This document shows positions 7,760-16,931 of a stretch of 64,000 nt of DNA, one piece after another. This DNA comes from Sinomonas sp. ASV486. GTDB lineage: Bacteria; Actinomycetota; Actinomycetes; Actinomycetales; Micrococcaceae. Position numbers and translations under genes: made by a program. The notes beneath the pieces are model-generated. The model ran no database searches. It had not been told where the DNA came from and saw only the letters and a program-made list of their open reading frames with translations. How positions within the stretch are numbered: position 1 is the stretch's first letter; the number at the start of each line of letters is the position of its first letter. The DNA lies in assembly GCF_030908215.1 (NCBI RefSeq), contig NZ_JAVFJK010000005.1, positions 1 to 64,000 on the forward strand. The letters run 5' to 3'.

Positions 7760-9490
7760 CTACGGCGTGATCGTCGCCAGGAATACGTCCTCGTCGGGAC
7801 CGGCCGCGCCGCTGTTGCGCGTGTCTGCCCAGACCGCGTGCACGAGGTTCGAGCCGGGCGCCGTCGAGGCCGCGATGCTCGAGTAGTCCCCGAGGAAGCC
7901 CCTCTGGCTCGCGTTGGCCTGCGGGCTCGGGTACGCCTGACCGTCGCTGACGCTGCGGTAGGCGGAGAAGCTGGTGGCACCCGCCGCGCGGGCGCGCAGT
8001 CCGTAGCCGAACGTGCCGCCGCCGACGGCTGTGCCGCTGTACGGGTTGGCGTTGTAGAAGCTGACCGCCGTCGTGCCCGTCCGGGTGATGGCAACGGACG
8101 GCTGGGACAGGGCTGCCCCGGTGACGCCGTCGAGTACGGTGCCCCCGCCCGCCGCGTCGGTCCAGGTCCGGCCGCCGTTGGTGCTGTCGGAGACCACGAC
8201 GTTGTACGTCCCGCTCGCGTCCGCGGCATGACGACCGTCCTGCCAGACCGCGACGAGGTGGTTGGGGTTCGTGGGATCGACCGCGACTGCCGGGTAGTCG
8301 TTGGTCCTCACGTTGAGCGACTTCACGCACTCCTCCGGGCCTCGGCCGAAGTCGCAGAGCGCCACATGGCTCTCATCATCCTGGCCGACCTTCACAACCG
8401 GGCCCATCGTGCCGTCCGTGTTGATGCGACGGCCGAGCTGCTGGTTGAGCGCGGTCGGCGTGTTGCCGTTGCTCCACACGACGAAGACGCTTCCGTCGCT
8501 CGGGTCGACCACAGGCATGCTGCCCTGGTCGAAGTTGCACGCATCTGCGGCAGCCTTCTTGTCGAACGTGTTGCCGCCGGTGCACAGGGGGGAGGACCCG
8601 CTGACGTTCGCGATCGGGGACCACCTCTGGCTCGTGGCGTCCCACTTCGAGTAGAAGATCTCGGAGCTGCAGTAGGCGCCGGGGTTGTTGCCCGTGGAGC
8701 ACTTCTGGTCGGAGTTGAACACCGTGAAGGTGACGTAGACGCTCTTCTGACCGGTACGCGGGTCGCCAGCCATGAACTGCTTGTCGTAGAAGGTGTGGCC
8801 GTCGTTGGCCTCGGCGACGACGAACTTCGAGGCGCCCGCGCCCACGTTCGCGTAGGCCGATCCCTTGAGCGCCGCGGTGGACGGGACAGCGAGGAGCCCT
8901 GTGGCGTTGCTGTTGACGTCGAAGACCACGCAGGAGTACCAGGCGACACCCGCTCCGTTGAAGGTCACGTTGGGGTCGCTCGCGGCGTCGTAGGTGTGGC
9001 CCGTGCCGGGATTCAGGTGCTGGAAGAACGGAGGGAGCCCGTCGCCGAACGTGGCCCCCTGGTCCAGTGAGTAGTCGAAGCCGCAGTGGTTGAAGCCGAT
9101 GCGGCTGTCGTTCTGGCCTGCGATGACGTTGGTGGGGTCGAGGGGGTTGACGGCCACCTGCTCCTCGGCCTGCCGGCGCGCGGTGCAGTCCTGGTTCACC
9201 CTGCGGTTCGTGGGGGAGCCCCGGTTCGCGCAGCCGAGCGCGGACACGGCCGCGTCGGGAGGAAGGTCGGAGGACGCAGCGGACTGCGCATCGGCACCCA
9301 GCGCCCGCTCCTCGTCGAAGGTCACCTCCGTGCCGCCGGAGACGTGGGGAAGGGCCTTGCCGTTGTCGAGGTGGCCGTGGGCCTTCACGTCCAGACTCGG
9401 GTTGACCGCCTGGGCGCTGCTGACGAATCCGGCGCTCAACGACAGGGTTCCGACCAAGGCGACAACGGCGAGAGCACGACGAGCTTTCAT
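7760..9490 (-). CDS. Secreted sialidase/BNR-like beta-propeller protein
   Basis: 576 residues. A clear signal peptide ends near AGFVSSAQA (residue about 28). The mature part has repeated segments of the BNR type, such as VAVNPLDPTNVIAGQNDSR, DYSLDQGATFGDG and VVSDSTNGGRTWTD, which are the S-x-D-x-G-x-T-W Asp-box pattern of sialidases and other propellers. Paired Asp-boxes and VAVDPTNPNHLVAVWQD repeats suggest a six- or seven-bladed propeller. The catalytic Arg triad and Tyr/Glu pair of true sialidases cannot be confirmed, so an extracellular binding or glycosidase role is open. Several Cys residues (for example NHCGFD, DACNF) fit an exported, disulphide-bonded protein. Confidence 0.75.
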   Translation of the reverse strand: MKARRALAVVALVGTLSLSAGFVSSAQAVNPSLDVKAHGHLDNGKALPHVSGGTEVTFDEERALGADAQSAASSDLPPDAAVSALGCANRGSPTNRRVNQDCTARRQAEEQVAVNPLDPTNVIAGQNDSRIGFNHCGFDYSLDQGATFGDGLPPFFQHLNPGTGHTYDAASDPNVTFNGAGVAWYSCVVFDVNSNATGLLAVPSTAALKGSAYANVGAGASKFVVAEANDGHTFYDKQFMAGDPRTGQKSVYVTFTVFNSDQKCSTGNNPGAYCSSEIFYSKWDATSQRWSPIANVSGSSPLCTGGNTFDKKAAADACNFDQGSMPVVDPSDGSVFVVWSNGNTPTALNQQLGRRINTDGTMGPVVKVGQDDESHVALCDFGRGPEECVKSLNVRTNDYPAVAVDPTNPNHLVAVWQDGRHAADASGTYNVVVSDSTNGGRTWTDAAGGGTVLDGVTGAALSQPSVAITRTGTTAVSFYNANPYSGTAVGGGTFGYGLRARAAGATSFSAYRSVSDGQAYPSPQANASQRGFLGDYSSIAASTAPGSNLVHAVWADTRNSGAAGPDEDVFLATITP

Positions 9491-9566
9491 TTCCGGTCCA
9501 ATCGATAGGTCTGACGGGGGCCAAGAGCAGTGACAGTGTCCGTCCGCAGGATTGGGGCTGTAAAGA

Positions 9567-9603
9567 CGCCAGCCGCCGCCTCCGGAAGAGGCGACGGCTG
9601 GCG
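9567..9603 (-). terminator. Terminator of the sugar ABC operon
   Basis: A 16-bp stem with one mismatch (9567-9582 with 9588-9603, loop of five) lies 20 bases past the stop of the binding-protein gene. Confidence 0.8.
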
Positions 9604-9623
9604 TGGTGGTTCGGTGCAGGGTC

Positions 9624-10721
9624 CTACTGGGTGAGCTTGCTCAGCGTCGGATCGTTCGCGTAGGCGTCCTTGGCGTTCGCCTTCGTGACGATGACCGGCG
9701 GGAGCAGGAACGCGGGGACGACCTTGGTGCCGTTGTTGTACGACTTGTCGTCGTTGACGTCCGGCGTCTGGCCAGCCTGGAGCTTCTTGACCATGTCGAT
9801 CGCCTTGTTCACGAGGTTGCGCGTGTCCTTGTTGATGGTCGAGTACTGCTCGCCCGCCATGATCGACTTGACCGACTCGACCTCGGAATCCTGGCCCGTC
9901 ACGACCGGGATCGGCTTGCCAGCGCTCTTCACCGAGGTGATGATGGCGCGGGCAAGGGTGTCGTTCGGCGAGAGCACGCCGTCGAGCGTCTTCGAGTTGT
10001 AGCTCGACGCGAGGAGGGTGTCCATGCGCTTCTGGGCGTTCTCAGCCTTCCAGCCCTGGGTCACGGCCTGGTCGAAGGACTTCTGGCCCGAGACGACGTT
10101 GAGTGTGCCGTCGTCGATCTTCGGCTGCAGGACGCTCATGGCGCCGTTGAAGAACACCTTCGCATTGGCGTCGTCCGGGGAGCCGGCGAAGAGCTCGACG
10201 TTGTAAGGGCCCGTGGCCTTCTTGGCCTTCATGCCGTCCAGGAGCGCCTGGCCCTGGAGCACGCCGACCTTGAAGTTGTCGTACGCCACGTAGTAGTCCA
10301 CGTTCGGGGTGTTCAGGAGCAGGCGGTCATACGCGATCACCGTGGCGCCTGCCTGCTTCGCCTGGGCGAGCTGGGTGCCGAGCTGCGATCCGTCGATGGC
10401 GCCGACGATGATGACCTTGGCGCCCTTCGTGACCATCGCGGAGATCTGGTTCTGCTGCTCGGAGACGCCGCCGTTCGCGAACTGGACGTCCGCGGTGAAG
10501 CCGGCGCCCTTGAGCCCGTCGTTGAAGAGGCCCTCGGCGAGGACCCAGTTCTCCGACGTCTTCTGCGGGAGCGCGACGCCGATCTCGGAGTTCTGCGCGA
10601 ACCCGGCAGCGCCGCTGCTCGAGCCGCTTGATCCGCTGTCCGAGCGACCGCAGGCGGTCAGCGCCAGTGCTGCGATCGCAGCAATGGCTGCTGCCTTTCC
10701 TGCCTTGCCAAACTTTCGCAT
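9624..10721 (-). CDS. chvE: ChvE-like multiple-sugar-binding lipoprotein of an ABC importer
   Basis: 365 residues from the ATG at 10721. The lipobox LTAC places the lipidated Cys at 24, followed by a Ser/Gly linker. The rest is a periplasmic-binding-protein type I fold close to ChvE: IGVALPQKTSENW, QISAMVTKGAKVIIVGAIDG, VIAYDRLLL and LFAGSPDDANAK. It should hand a monosaccharide (xylose, arabinose, glucose or galactose are typical for the family) to the permease and ATPase encoded upstream in the same operon. The long open frame running from 9624 to 13664 is an artefact of stop-free high-GC DNA; the family match, lipobox and spacing define this start. Confidence 0.88.
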   Translation of the reverse strand: MRKFGKAGKAAAIAAIAALALTACGRSDSGSSGSSSGAAGFAQNSEIGVALPQKTSENWVLAEGLFNDGLKGAGFTADVQFANGGVSEQQNQISAMVTKGAKVIIVGAIDGSQLGTQLAQAKQAGATVIAYDRLLLNTPNVDYYVAYDNFKVGVLQGQALLDGMKAKKATGPYNVELFAGSPDDANAKVFFNGAMSVLQPKIDDGTLNVVSGQKSFDQAVTQGWKAENAQKRMDTLLASSYNSKTLDGVLSPNDTLARAIITSVKSAGKPIPVVTGQDSEVESVKSIMAGEQYSTINKDTRNLVNKAIDMVKKLQAGQTPDVNDDKSYNNGTKVVPAFLLPPVIVTKANAKDAYANDPTLSKLTQ

Positions 10722-10782
10722 GGTGTTCGCTTTCTGTGGTTCTTCTCTGGTTTCCAGTGGGGAAATCGGGGGTGGTGATGGG

Positions 10783-10807
10783 CGACGGCGCGTGGCCGCC
10801 GCCGTCG
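10783..10807 (-). terminator. Weak intercistronic hairpin before chvE
   Basis: cgacggcg (10783-10790) and cgccgtcg (10800-10807) can pair directly after the permease stop codon at 10808. In ABC operons such hairpins often protect or tune the binding-protein message; that role here is inference. Confidence 0.4.
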
Positions 10808-12076
10808 TCAGCTTTCCTTGGCGAGGACTTCGCTGGTCTTGGTGGTCTCGTCCGGGCGGGAGGGCTCGCTCCTGGAGCTGTTGCGCAGGAGGAGGCCGAT
10901 GATCGAGCGCTTGCCCTGGGACTTGTTGTAGACGTCGAAGGCGACTGCCGCGAGGAGTACGAGGCCCTTGATGATGGCGGTGCGGTCCGCGCCGATGCCC
11001 AGGAGCTGCAGTCCGTTGTTGAGCACGGCCATGACGAGGCCTCCAACGATCGAGCCGATCACGGTGCCGACGCCGCCGGTGACGGCCGCGCCGCCGATGA
11101 ACACGGCCGCGATTGCGTCGAGCTCCCAGCCGGTGCCGTCGAACGGGCCGGAGGCGGTGGAGCGGGCCACGAAGACCATGCCGGCGAGGGCCGCGAGGAT
11201 GGCCATGTTCATCATGACGAGGAAGTTGACCTTCTTGGACTGCACGCCGGAGAGCTCGGCCGCGTGCCGGTTGCCGCCGACGGCGTAGATGTGGCGGCCG
11301 ACGACTGTCTTGGCGGAGATGAAGCCGTAGATGAGCACGAGGACGCCGAGGATGATGCCCGGGACCGGGAAGGAGGTGCCGGTGCGGCCTGTGGCGAAGA
11401 GGTACGTCGCGTAGAGGATGGCCGCGCAGATGAGCACGAGCTTCGTGATGCTCACCCACAGCTCGGGGACCTCGGCGCCGAGCTCCTTGGCCTGGCGGCG
11501 GCCGCGCACCTCGAACCAGATGACGGCCGCGGCCCCGATGAGCCCGAGGAGGAGCGTCAGGTTGTTGTACCCGAGCTTCGGGCCGATCTCGGGCAGGTAA
11601 CCGGCGCCGATGTACTGGAAGTCCGTCGGAACGGGGACCGTGTTGGACTGGCCGATGAACTGGTTCACACCGCGGAAGATGAGCATGCCGGCGAGCGTGA
11701 CGATGAAGGCGGGGATCCCGACGTAGGCCACCCAGAAGCCCTGCCACGCCCCGATGAGCGCGCCGATCGCGAGGCCGAGGACGATCCCGACCCACGTGGG
11801 CAGGTGCCAGTCGCGCATCGTGATGGCCACGATGATGCCCACGGCCGCGGCGATCGAGCCGACGGAGAGGTCGATGTGGCCCGCGATGATCACGAGGACC
11901 ATGCCGATCGCGAGGATGAGGATGTACGAGTTGCCGTTGAAGAGGTTGATGACGTTGTCCGGGGTGAGCGTGAGCCCGCCGGTGAGGATCTGGAACAGGA
12001 CGATCAGGGCCACGAGGGCGAAGATCATCCCGAATTGGCGGGTGTTGCCGCCGAAGAGCTTCTTGAGGGCGTCCAT
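10808..12076 (-). CDS. gguB: Sugar ABC transporter permease (GguB/XylH/MmsB type)
   Basis: 422 residues with about ten to eleven hydrophobic segments, of the BPD_transp_2 family. Typical motifs are AIGMVLVIIAGHIDLSVGS, PAFIVTLAGMLIFRG, AVGGNRHAAELSGV and AAVFIGGAAVTGGVGTV. The length and a long soluble insert between helices (FEVRGRRQAKELGAEV) match GguB/XylH rather than the shorter RbsC. It lies 18 bases downstream of the ATPase gene and 86 upstream of the binding protein, giving the order ATPase, permease, binding protein. It acts in the cytoplasmic membrane as a homodimer. Confidence 0.9.
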   Translation of the reverse strand: MDALKKLFGGNTRQFGMIFALVALIVLFQILTGGLTLTPDNVINLFNGNSYILILAIGMVLVIIAGHIDLSVGSIAAAVGIIVAITMRDWHLPTWVGIVLGLAIGALIGAWQGFWVAYVGIPAFIVTLAGMLIFRGVNQFIGQSNTVPVPTDFQYIGAGYLPEIGPKLGYNNLTLLLGLIGAAAVIWFEVRGRRQAKELGAEVPELWVSITKLVLICAAILYATYLFATGRTGTSFPVPGIILGVLVLIYGFISAKTVVGRHIYAVGGNRHAAELSGVQSKKVNFLVMMNMAILAALAGMVFVARSTASGPFDGTGWELDAIAAVFIGGAAVTGGVGTVIGSIVGGLVMAVLNNGLQLLGIGADRTAIIKGLVLLAAVAFDVYNKSQGKRSIIGLLLRNSSRSEPSRPDETTKTSEVLAKES

Positions 12077-12094
12077 GATTGGTCCTTCGTTCTC

Positions 12095-13639
<1,545 letters not shown>

Positions 13640-13714
13640 GTGCCGCTGGCCTCCTGGTCATCAAACACGAACTTCATTGTCCGGCGGCCTTGGAGCGGCG
13701 CCGTCTGAGTAGAA

Positions 13715-13744
13715 AGTAAACAAGCCCTCGGGGCTTGTCGTCAA
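13715..13744 (-). promoter_or_regulatory. Promoter of the sugar ABC operon
   Basis: On the minus strand TTGACG (13744-13739), an 18-base spacer and TTTACT (13720-13715). The -35 box lies inside the operator-like repeat at 13732-13757, and the spacer is the arm-and-loop caagccctcggggcttg. Confidence 0.6.
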
Positions 13745-13757
13745 GGCTTTAACGCAA
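13732..13757. promoter_or_regulatory. ROK operator-like repeat, copy 1
   Basis: A 26-bp block beginning ggcttgtcgtcaag and ending aacgcaa. It matches the block at 15016-15041 at 23 of 26 positions and in the same orientation. The core CTTG-tcgt-CAAG is an inverted repeat containing the -35 box. Confidence 0.7.
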
Positions 13758-13797
13758 TCTATACCCGGATTGTTGTCTTCCGGGTCACCATTCCGCC

Positions 13798-14991
13798 TCA
13801 GGTGTGGCGGGCGATGTCCGCGTTCTGGAACACGAGCGCGGCGGCGCCGAGGACCTCCGCGCGGGCGCCGAGTGCCGACATCGCGACGGTCGTCGTCTCG
13901 CCGATGAGCGGCACGGCATGGCGCAGGAGCCCGCGCCGGATTGGCTCGAGGAGCAGCTCCCCGAGCTCGGCCAGAGGGCCACCGATGACGATCACCTCGG
14001 GATTGATCAGATTGGCCACGGCGCCGAGCGCGCGGCCGGTCGCCAGCCCGGCGTCGTCGAGCACCCTCAGTGCGGCGGGCGAGCCCCCGAGGGCGCGGTG
14101 CACGATGTCGTCGGGGGTGAGGGGCTCAGGTTCACCGCGGCTCAGGAGCTCGGACATCGTAGTGGTCGAGGATACCGTCTCGAGGCAGCCGCGATTGCCG
14201 CAGCGGCACATGAGCCCGTGCTCGGAGATGGTCATGTGGCCGATCTCGCCGGTGACCCCGACGTGCCCGTAGAACAGCGCGCCGTCGAGGATGAGGCCCG
14301 CTCCGATCCCTGATCCGATCTTGACGAACATGAGGTTCGAGACCCCGTTGTGCGGGCCCCACGTGATCTCGCTCAGAGCGCCGAGATTGGCGTCATTGTC
14401 TACGAAAACCGGGAGTCTGAGCCGTTCCTCGAGGTGGGAGAGGATCTGGAATCCGACCCATTCCGGGAGGATTGCGCCCTGGACCACGGTTCCCGTCCGG
14501 TGGTCGATCGGCCCGGGGATCCCGGCGCCGACTCCTACGATGTCCTCGCGGCGCACGCCGGTCTCCGCGATGAGGCGGTCGAGGACGTCGACGGCGGCCG
14601 TGATGCTCACATCGGCCTGATGCCCGAGCGGCAGGCTCATGCTCTCCTCGGCGAGCACCTCGTAGGCGAGGTTGGCCAGGACCACGCGGAGGTGCCGGCG
14701 TCCGAAGTCTATGCCGACGGCGACCGCCGAGTTGCTGTTGAGCCGCACCCTCAGGGCGCGCCTGCCGGAGCTCGTCGTCGGCTCGGTGGCGACCACGCTG
14801 GCATCGTGAAGGACCTTGACGATGTTGGAGACGGTCGCCGTGGAGAGCCCGGTGTGCCGGGACAGCTCAGCCTGGGTGGCAGGCCCCGCCATGAGGGCCT
14901 CCACAATACGCTGCTCGTTGAGCTTGCGGAGAGCAGACTGGGAGCCCGGATTGCCGGCGCCGCTCGTCATCGAGCGCAGGGTGGAGACCAT
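13798..14991 (-). CDS. ROK-family transcriptional regulator, likely repressor of the sugar ABC operon
   Basis: 397 residues. Residues about 17-75 are a winged helix-turn-helix (LNEQRIVEALM, ATQAELSRHTGLSTATVSNIVK). The rest is a ROK sugar-kinase-like domain: VGIDFGRRHLRVVLANL, GAGIPGPID, a VDNDANLGALSE segment, the GxGIGAGLILDG motif, and the zinc-site motif CRCGNRGCLET. Such proteins (XylR, NagC, Mlc) usually repress sugar uptake genes and are released by the sugar. It is upstream of, and co-oriented with, the ABC operon. Its own promoter carries the same 26-bp element, so autoregulation is likely (inference). Confidence 0.9.
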   Translation of the reverse strand: MVSTLRSMTSGAGNPGSQSALRKLNEQRIVEALMAGPATQAELSRHTGLSTATVSNIVKVLHDASVVATEPTTSSGRRALRVRLNSNSAVAVGIDFGRRHLRVVLANLAYEVLAEESMSLPLGHQADVSITAAVDVLDRLIAETGVRREDIVGVGAGIPGPIDHRTGTVVQGAILPEWVGFQILSHLEERLRLPVFVDNDANLGALSEITWGPHNGVSNLMFVKIGSGIGAGLILDGALFYGHVGVTGEIGHMTISEHGLMCRCGNRGCLETVSSTTTMSELLSRGEPEPLTPDDIVHRALGGSPAALRVLDDAGLATGRALGAVANLINPEVIVIGGPLAELGELLLEPIRRGLLRHAVPLIGETTTVAMSALGARAEVLGAAALVFQNADIARHT

Positions 14992-15000
14992 GCCCTACAG

Positions 15001-15028
15001 CTTCTACCCGCCCACGGCTTGTCGTCAA
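15001..15028 (-). promoter_or_regulatory. Promoter of the ROK gene
   Basis: On the minus strand TTGACG (15028-15023), 16 bases, TAGAAG (15006-15001), placing the start of transcription only about three bases before the ATG at 14991. The -35 box is part of the 26-bp repeat. Confidence 0.6.
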
Positions 15029-15041
15029 GAAATTAACGCAA
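15016..15041. promoter_or_regulatory. ROK operator-like repeat, copy 2
   Basis: Block beginning ggcttgtcgtcaag and ending ttaacgcaa, 23/26 identical to 13732-13757. It covers the -35 box of the ROK gene, so a bound repressor would block RNA polymerase. Confidence 0.7.
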
Positions 15042-15076
15042 CCGAGGACTTCGGGCCCCGTTTACCTACTGGCCAC

Positions 15077-15082
15077 TAGTCT
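15077..15082 (+). promoter_or_regulatory. -10 box giving a leaderless message for the gamma-carbonic anhydrase gene
   Basis: TAGTCT ends six bases before the ATG at 15089, and no ribosome site precedes the ATG. No convincing -35 was seen. Confidence 0.5.
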
Positions 15083-15088
15083 GGGCGC

Positions 15089-15610
15089 ATGAGCCCAGTC
15101 ATCGAGTTCGGGGGCGTGGCCCCGGACATCCATCCGAGCGCGTTCGTGGCGCCGACCGCGTCGATCATCGGCGACGCGCATCTGGCCGAGCGGTCGAGTG
15201 CCTTCTACGGCGTCTCGGTCCGCGCGGACACCGCGACGATCACCATCGGCGCCGGCAGCAACCTCCAGGACAACGTGGTCCTGCACGCGGATGCGGGCTT
15301 CCCCTGCACGGTGGGGGCTGGCGTTTCAGTTGGCCACAACGCCGTCGTGCACGGGTGCACGGTGGGGGACAACGTCCTCGTGGGCATGAGCGCGACCATC
15401 ATGAACGGAGCCGTGATCGGAGCCGAATCCCTCGTCGCGGCCGGCGCCGTCGTGCTTGAGGGGACGCAGGTGCCTCCCCGCTCCCTGGTGGCCGGGGTGC
15501 CGGCCAAGGTGCGGCGTGAACTCACGGACGACGAGGTCGCGAGCCTCTACCGCAATGCCTCGCATTACGTGGACCTCGCCCGTGCCCACCGGCAGGCCAA
15601 TCCCCGCTGA
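15089..15610 (+). CDS. Gamma-class carbonic anhydrase family protein
   Basis: 173 residues of left-handed beta-helix hexapeptide repeats (for example VAPTASIIGDAHLAERSS, VRADTATITIGAGSNLQDN). The three zinc-ligand histidines of the family are present, in VVLHAD and in VGHNAVVHGC. The C-terminal helix holds RRELTDDEVASLYRNASHYVDLA. Members trimerise and include carbonic anhydrases, PaaY thioesterases and YrdA; the sequence alone does not separate these. It starts with a -10-proximal ATG and ends 15 bases before the first unit of the 21-bp repeat element. Confidence 0.88.
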   Translation: MSPVIEFGGVAPDIHPSAFVAPTASIIGDAHLAERSSAFYGVSVRADTATITIGAGSNLQDNVVLHADAGFPCTVGAGVSVGHNAVVHGCTVGDNVLVGMSATIMNGAVIGAESLVAAGAVVLEGTQVPPRSLVAGVPAKVRRELTDDEVASLYRNASHYVDLARAHRQANPR

Positions 15611-15624
15611 CTCACCATGCCGCC

Positions 15625-15794
15625 GAGGTCACCCCGTGTGGGGCCGAGGTCACCGGGTGTGTGCGGCCGAGGTCATCGCGTGTGAGCGCGAGGTCACCCG
15701 GTGTGCGGCCGAGGTCACCGCGTGTGTGCGTGAGGTCACCCGGCGTGGGGCCGAGGTCACCGGGTGTGTGCGCGAGGTCAGGTGGTGTGCCCCC
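15625..15794. repeat. 21-bp repeat element A, left array (8 units)
   Basis: Units starting GAGGTCA lie at 15625, 15646, 15669, 15690, 15711, 15732, 15753 and 15774: spacing 21 except one of 23. The consensus is GAGGTCACCxxGTGTG followed by a variable GC-rich end; the two central bases (CC, GG, GC, CG) change from unit to unit inside CACC..GTG. GATATCGG follows at 15794-15801. Units show no spacer-like unique DNA and no associated protein. The array starts just past the stop of the gamma-carbonic anhydrase gene. Confidence 0.9.
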
Positions 15795-15934
15795 GATATC
15801 GGGTCGCGAGTGGCGCACGACGGCGACTGGTCACCTCAGGCGGCCATGGCACCGACGTGGCTATGGGCCGTCGTCCGCCCGCCCCGATGGAACAGGCGCC
15901 GGCACACGGGCTGTCCTGGACGGGGTGCCAGGCC
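15795..15934. other. Central segment of repeat element A
   Basis: About 140 bases without repeat units between the two arrays. It begins with the palindrome-like GATATCGG and contains GC-rich partial dyads. No promoter, gene or RNA was recognised. Confidence 0.6.
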
Positions 15935-16020
15935 GGGTGACTTCGGCTCCAGACGGGGTGATCTGGGTGCCACACGGGGTGACTTGGGCGCCACACGGGG
16001 TGATCTCGGCGCGAACGCCC
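15935..16020. repeat. 21-bp repeat element A, right array (4 inverted units)
   Basis: The reverse complement of the same unit, CACACGGGGTGACTT-type. GTGA cores at 15937, 15958, 15979 and 16000 are exactly 21 apart. The array abuts the stop of purU, so each of the two convergent genes runs into units of the same orientation relative to its own transcript. Confidence 0.9.
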
Positions 16021-16025
16021 AGCTG

Positions 16026-16874
16026 CTAGGGGAAGACGACCGTCCGGTGCCCGTCGAGGAGCACTCGGTGCTCGGCGTGCCACTGCACGGCGCGGCTCAG
16101 GGTGCGGCCCTCGACGTCGCGGCCCAGCTGGACGAAGTGCTCCGGAGTCCGAGAGTGATCCACCCGGATGACCTCCTGCTCGATGATGGGTCCCTCGTCC
16201 AGGTCCGCCGTGACGTAGTGCGCGGTGGCCCCGATGATCTTGACGCCGCGTGCATGCGCCTGATGGTACGGCTTGGCTCCCTTGAACGAGGGCAGGAACG
16301 AGTGGTGGATGTTGATCGCGCGGCCCTCGAGTGCCCGGCACAAATCGTCGGACAGGATCTGCATGTACCGTGCGAGCACCACGAGCTCAACCCCATGCTC
16401 CTCGACCAGGGCAAGGAGCCGCGCCTCCGCCTCGGCCTTTGTCGCTGACGTGACGGGCAGATGCACGAACGGCACCCCGTAGAACTCGGCCATCGGGGCG
16501 AGGTCCCTGTGGTTGGAGACGACCACCGGCACCTCGATGGGAAGGGTGCCCGCGCGCTGCTGGAACAGCAGGTCGTTGAGGGTACGGCCGTCCTTGGAGC
16601 ACATGATGAGGGTGCGCACCGGCTCGCCGCCGTCGAAGAGTCCGAGCCGCATCGAGAACGCCTCGGCGACTGGCGCGAGCGCAGCCTCGAGCGCGGGCCG
16701 CTCGGACTCCGTCTCGACCTCGACGCGCATGAAGAAGGTTCCCGTGTCCGGGCTCTCATACTGGCGCGACTCGGCGATGTTGCAGCCGGCCTCGAGCAGC
16801 GCGCCCGAGACGGCATACACAATGCCGGGCCGGTCAGGGCAGGAGAGGGTCACGATGAAGGTGTTCCGTTGCAC
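16026..16874 (-). CDS. purU: Formyltetrahydrofolate deformylase
   Basis: 282 residues, GTG start at 16874. Residues about 5-85 are an ACT domain (FIVTLSCPDRPGIVYAVSGALLEAGCNI). From about 90 a formyl-transferase-type domain follows: VVVSNHRDLAPMAEFYGVPF, the catalytic-type INIHHSFLPSFKGAKPYHQA and HYVTADLDEGPIIEQ. The length and domain order match PurU, which releases formate from 10-formyl-THF to supply purine synthesis and balance one-carbon pools. It lies near glyA and folD, which act on the same folate pool, although on the other strand and separated by one gene. Confidence 0.95.
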   Translation of the reverse strand: MQRNTFIVTLSCPDRPGIVYAVSGALLEAGCNIAESRQYESPDTGTFFMRVEVETESERPALEAALAPVAEAFSMRLGLFDGGEPVRTLIMCSKDGRTLNDLLFQQRAGTLPIEVPVVVSNHRDLAPMAEFYGVPFVHLPVTSATKAEAEARLLALVEEHGVELVVLARYMQILSDDLCRALEGRAINIHHSFLPSFKGAKPYHQAHARGVKIIGATAHYVTADLDEGPIIEQEVIRVDHSRTPEHFVQLGRDVEGRTLSRAVQWHAEHRVLLDGHRTVVFP

Positions 16875-16931
16875 GGGGTCAAGCGTACCGAGCCGCCCAC
16901 GCGCGGCTCAGCTCAGGGGTCGTCGCGGGCT

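Noticed and set aside
15612-15818. Open frames with a seven-residue repeat (GDLGRTP-like) over repeat element A
   Set aside because: A 21-bp period keeps several frames open at once, no ribosome site or codon bias is present, and the units vary at bases that would change the peptide.
15625-16020. CRISPR array
   Set aside because: Units are degenerate, directly adjoining with no unique spacers, arranged in facing halves, and no cas gene is near.
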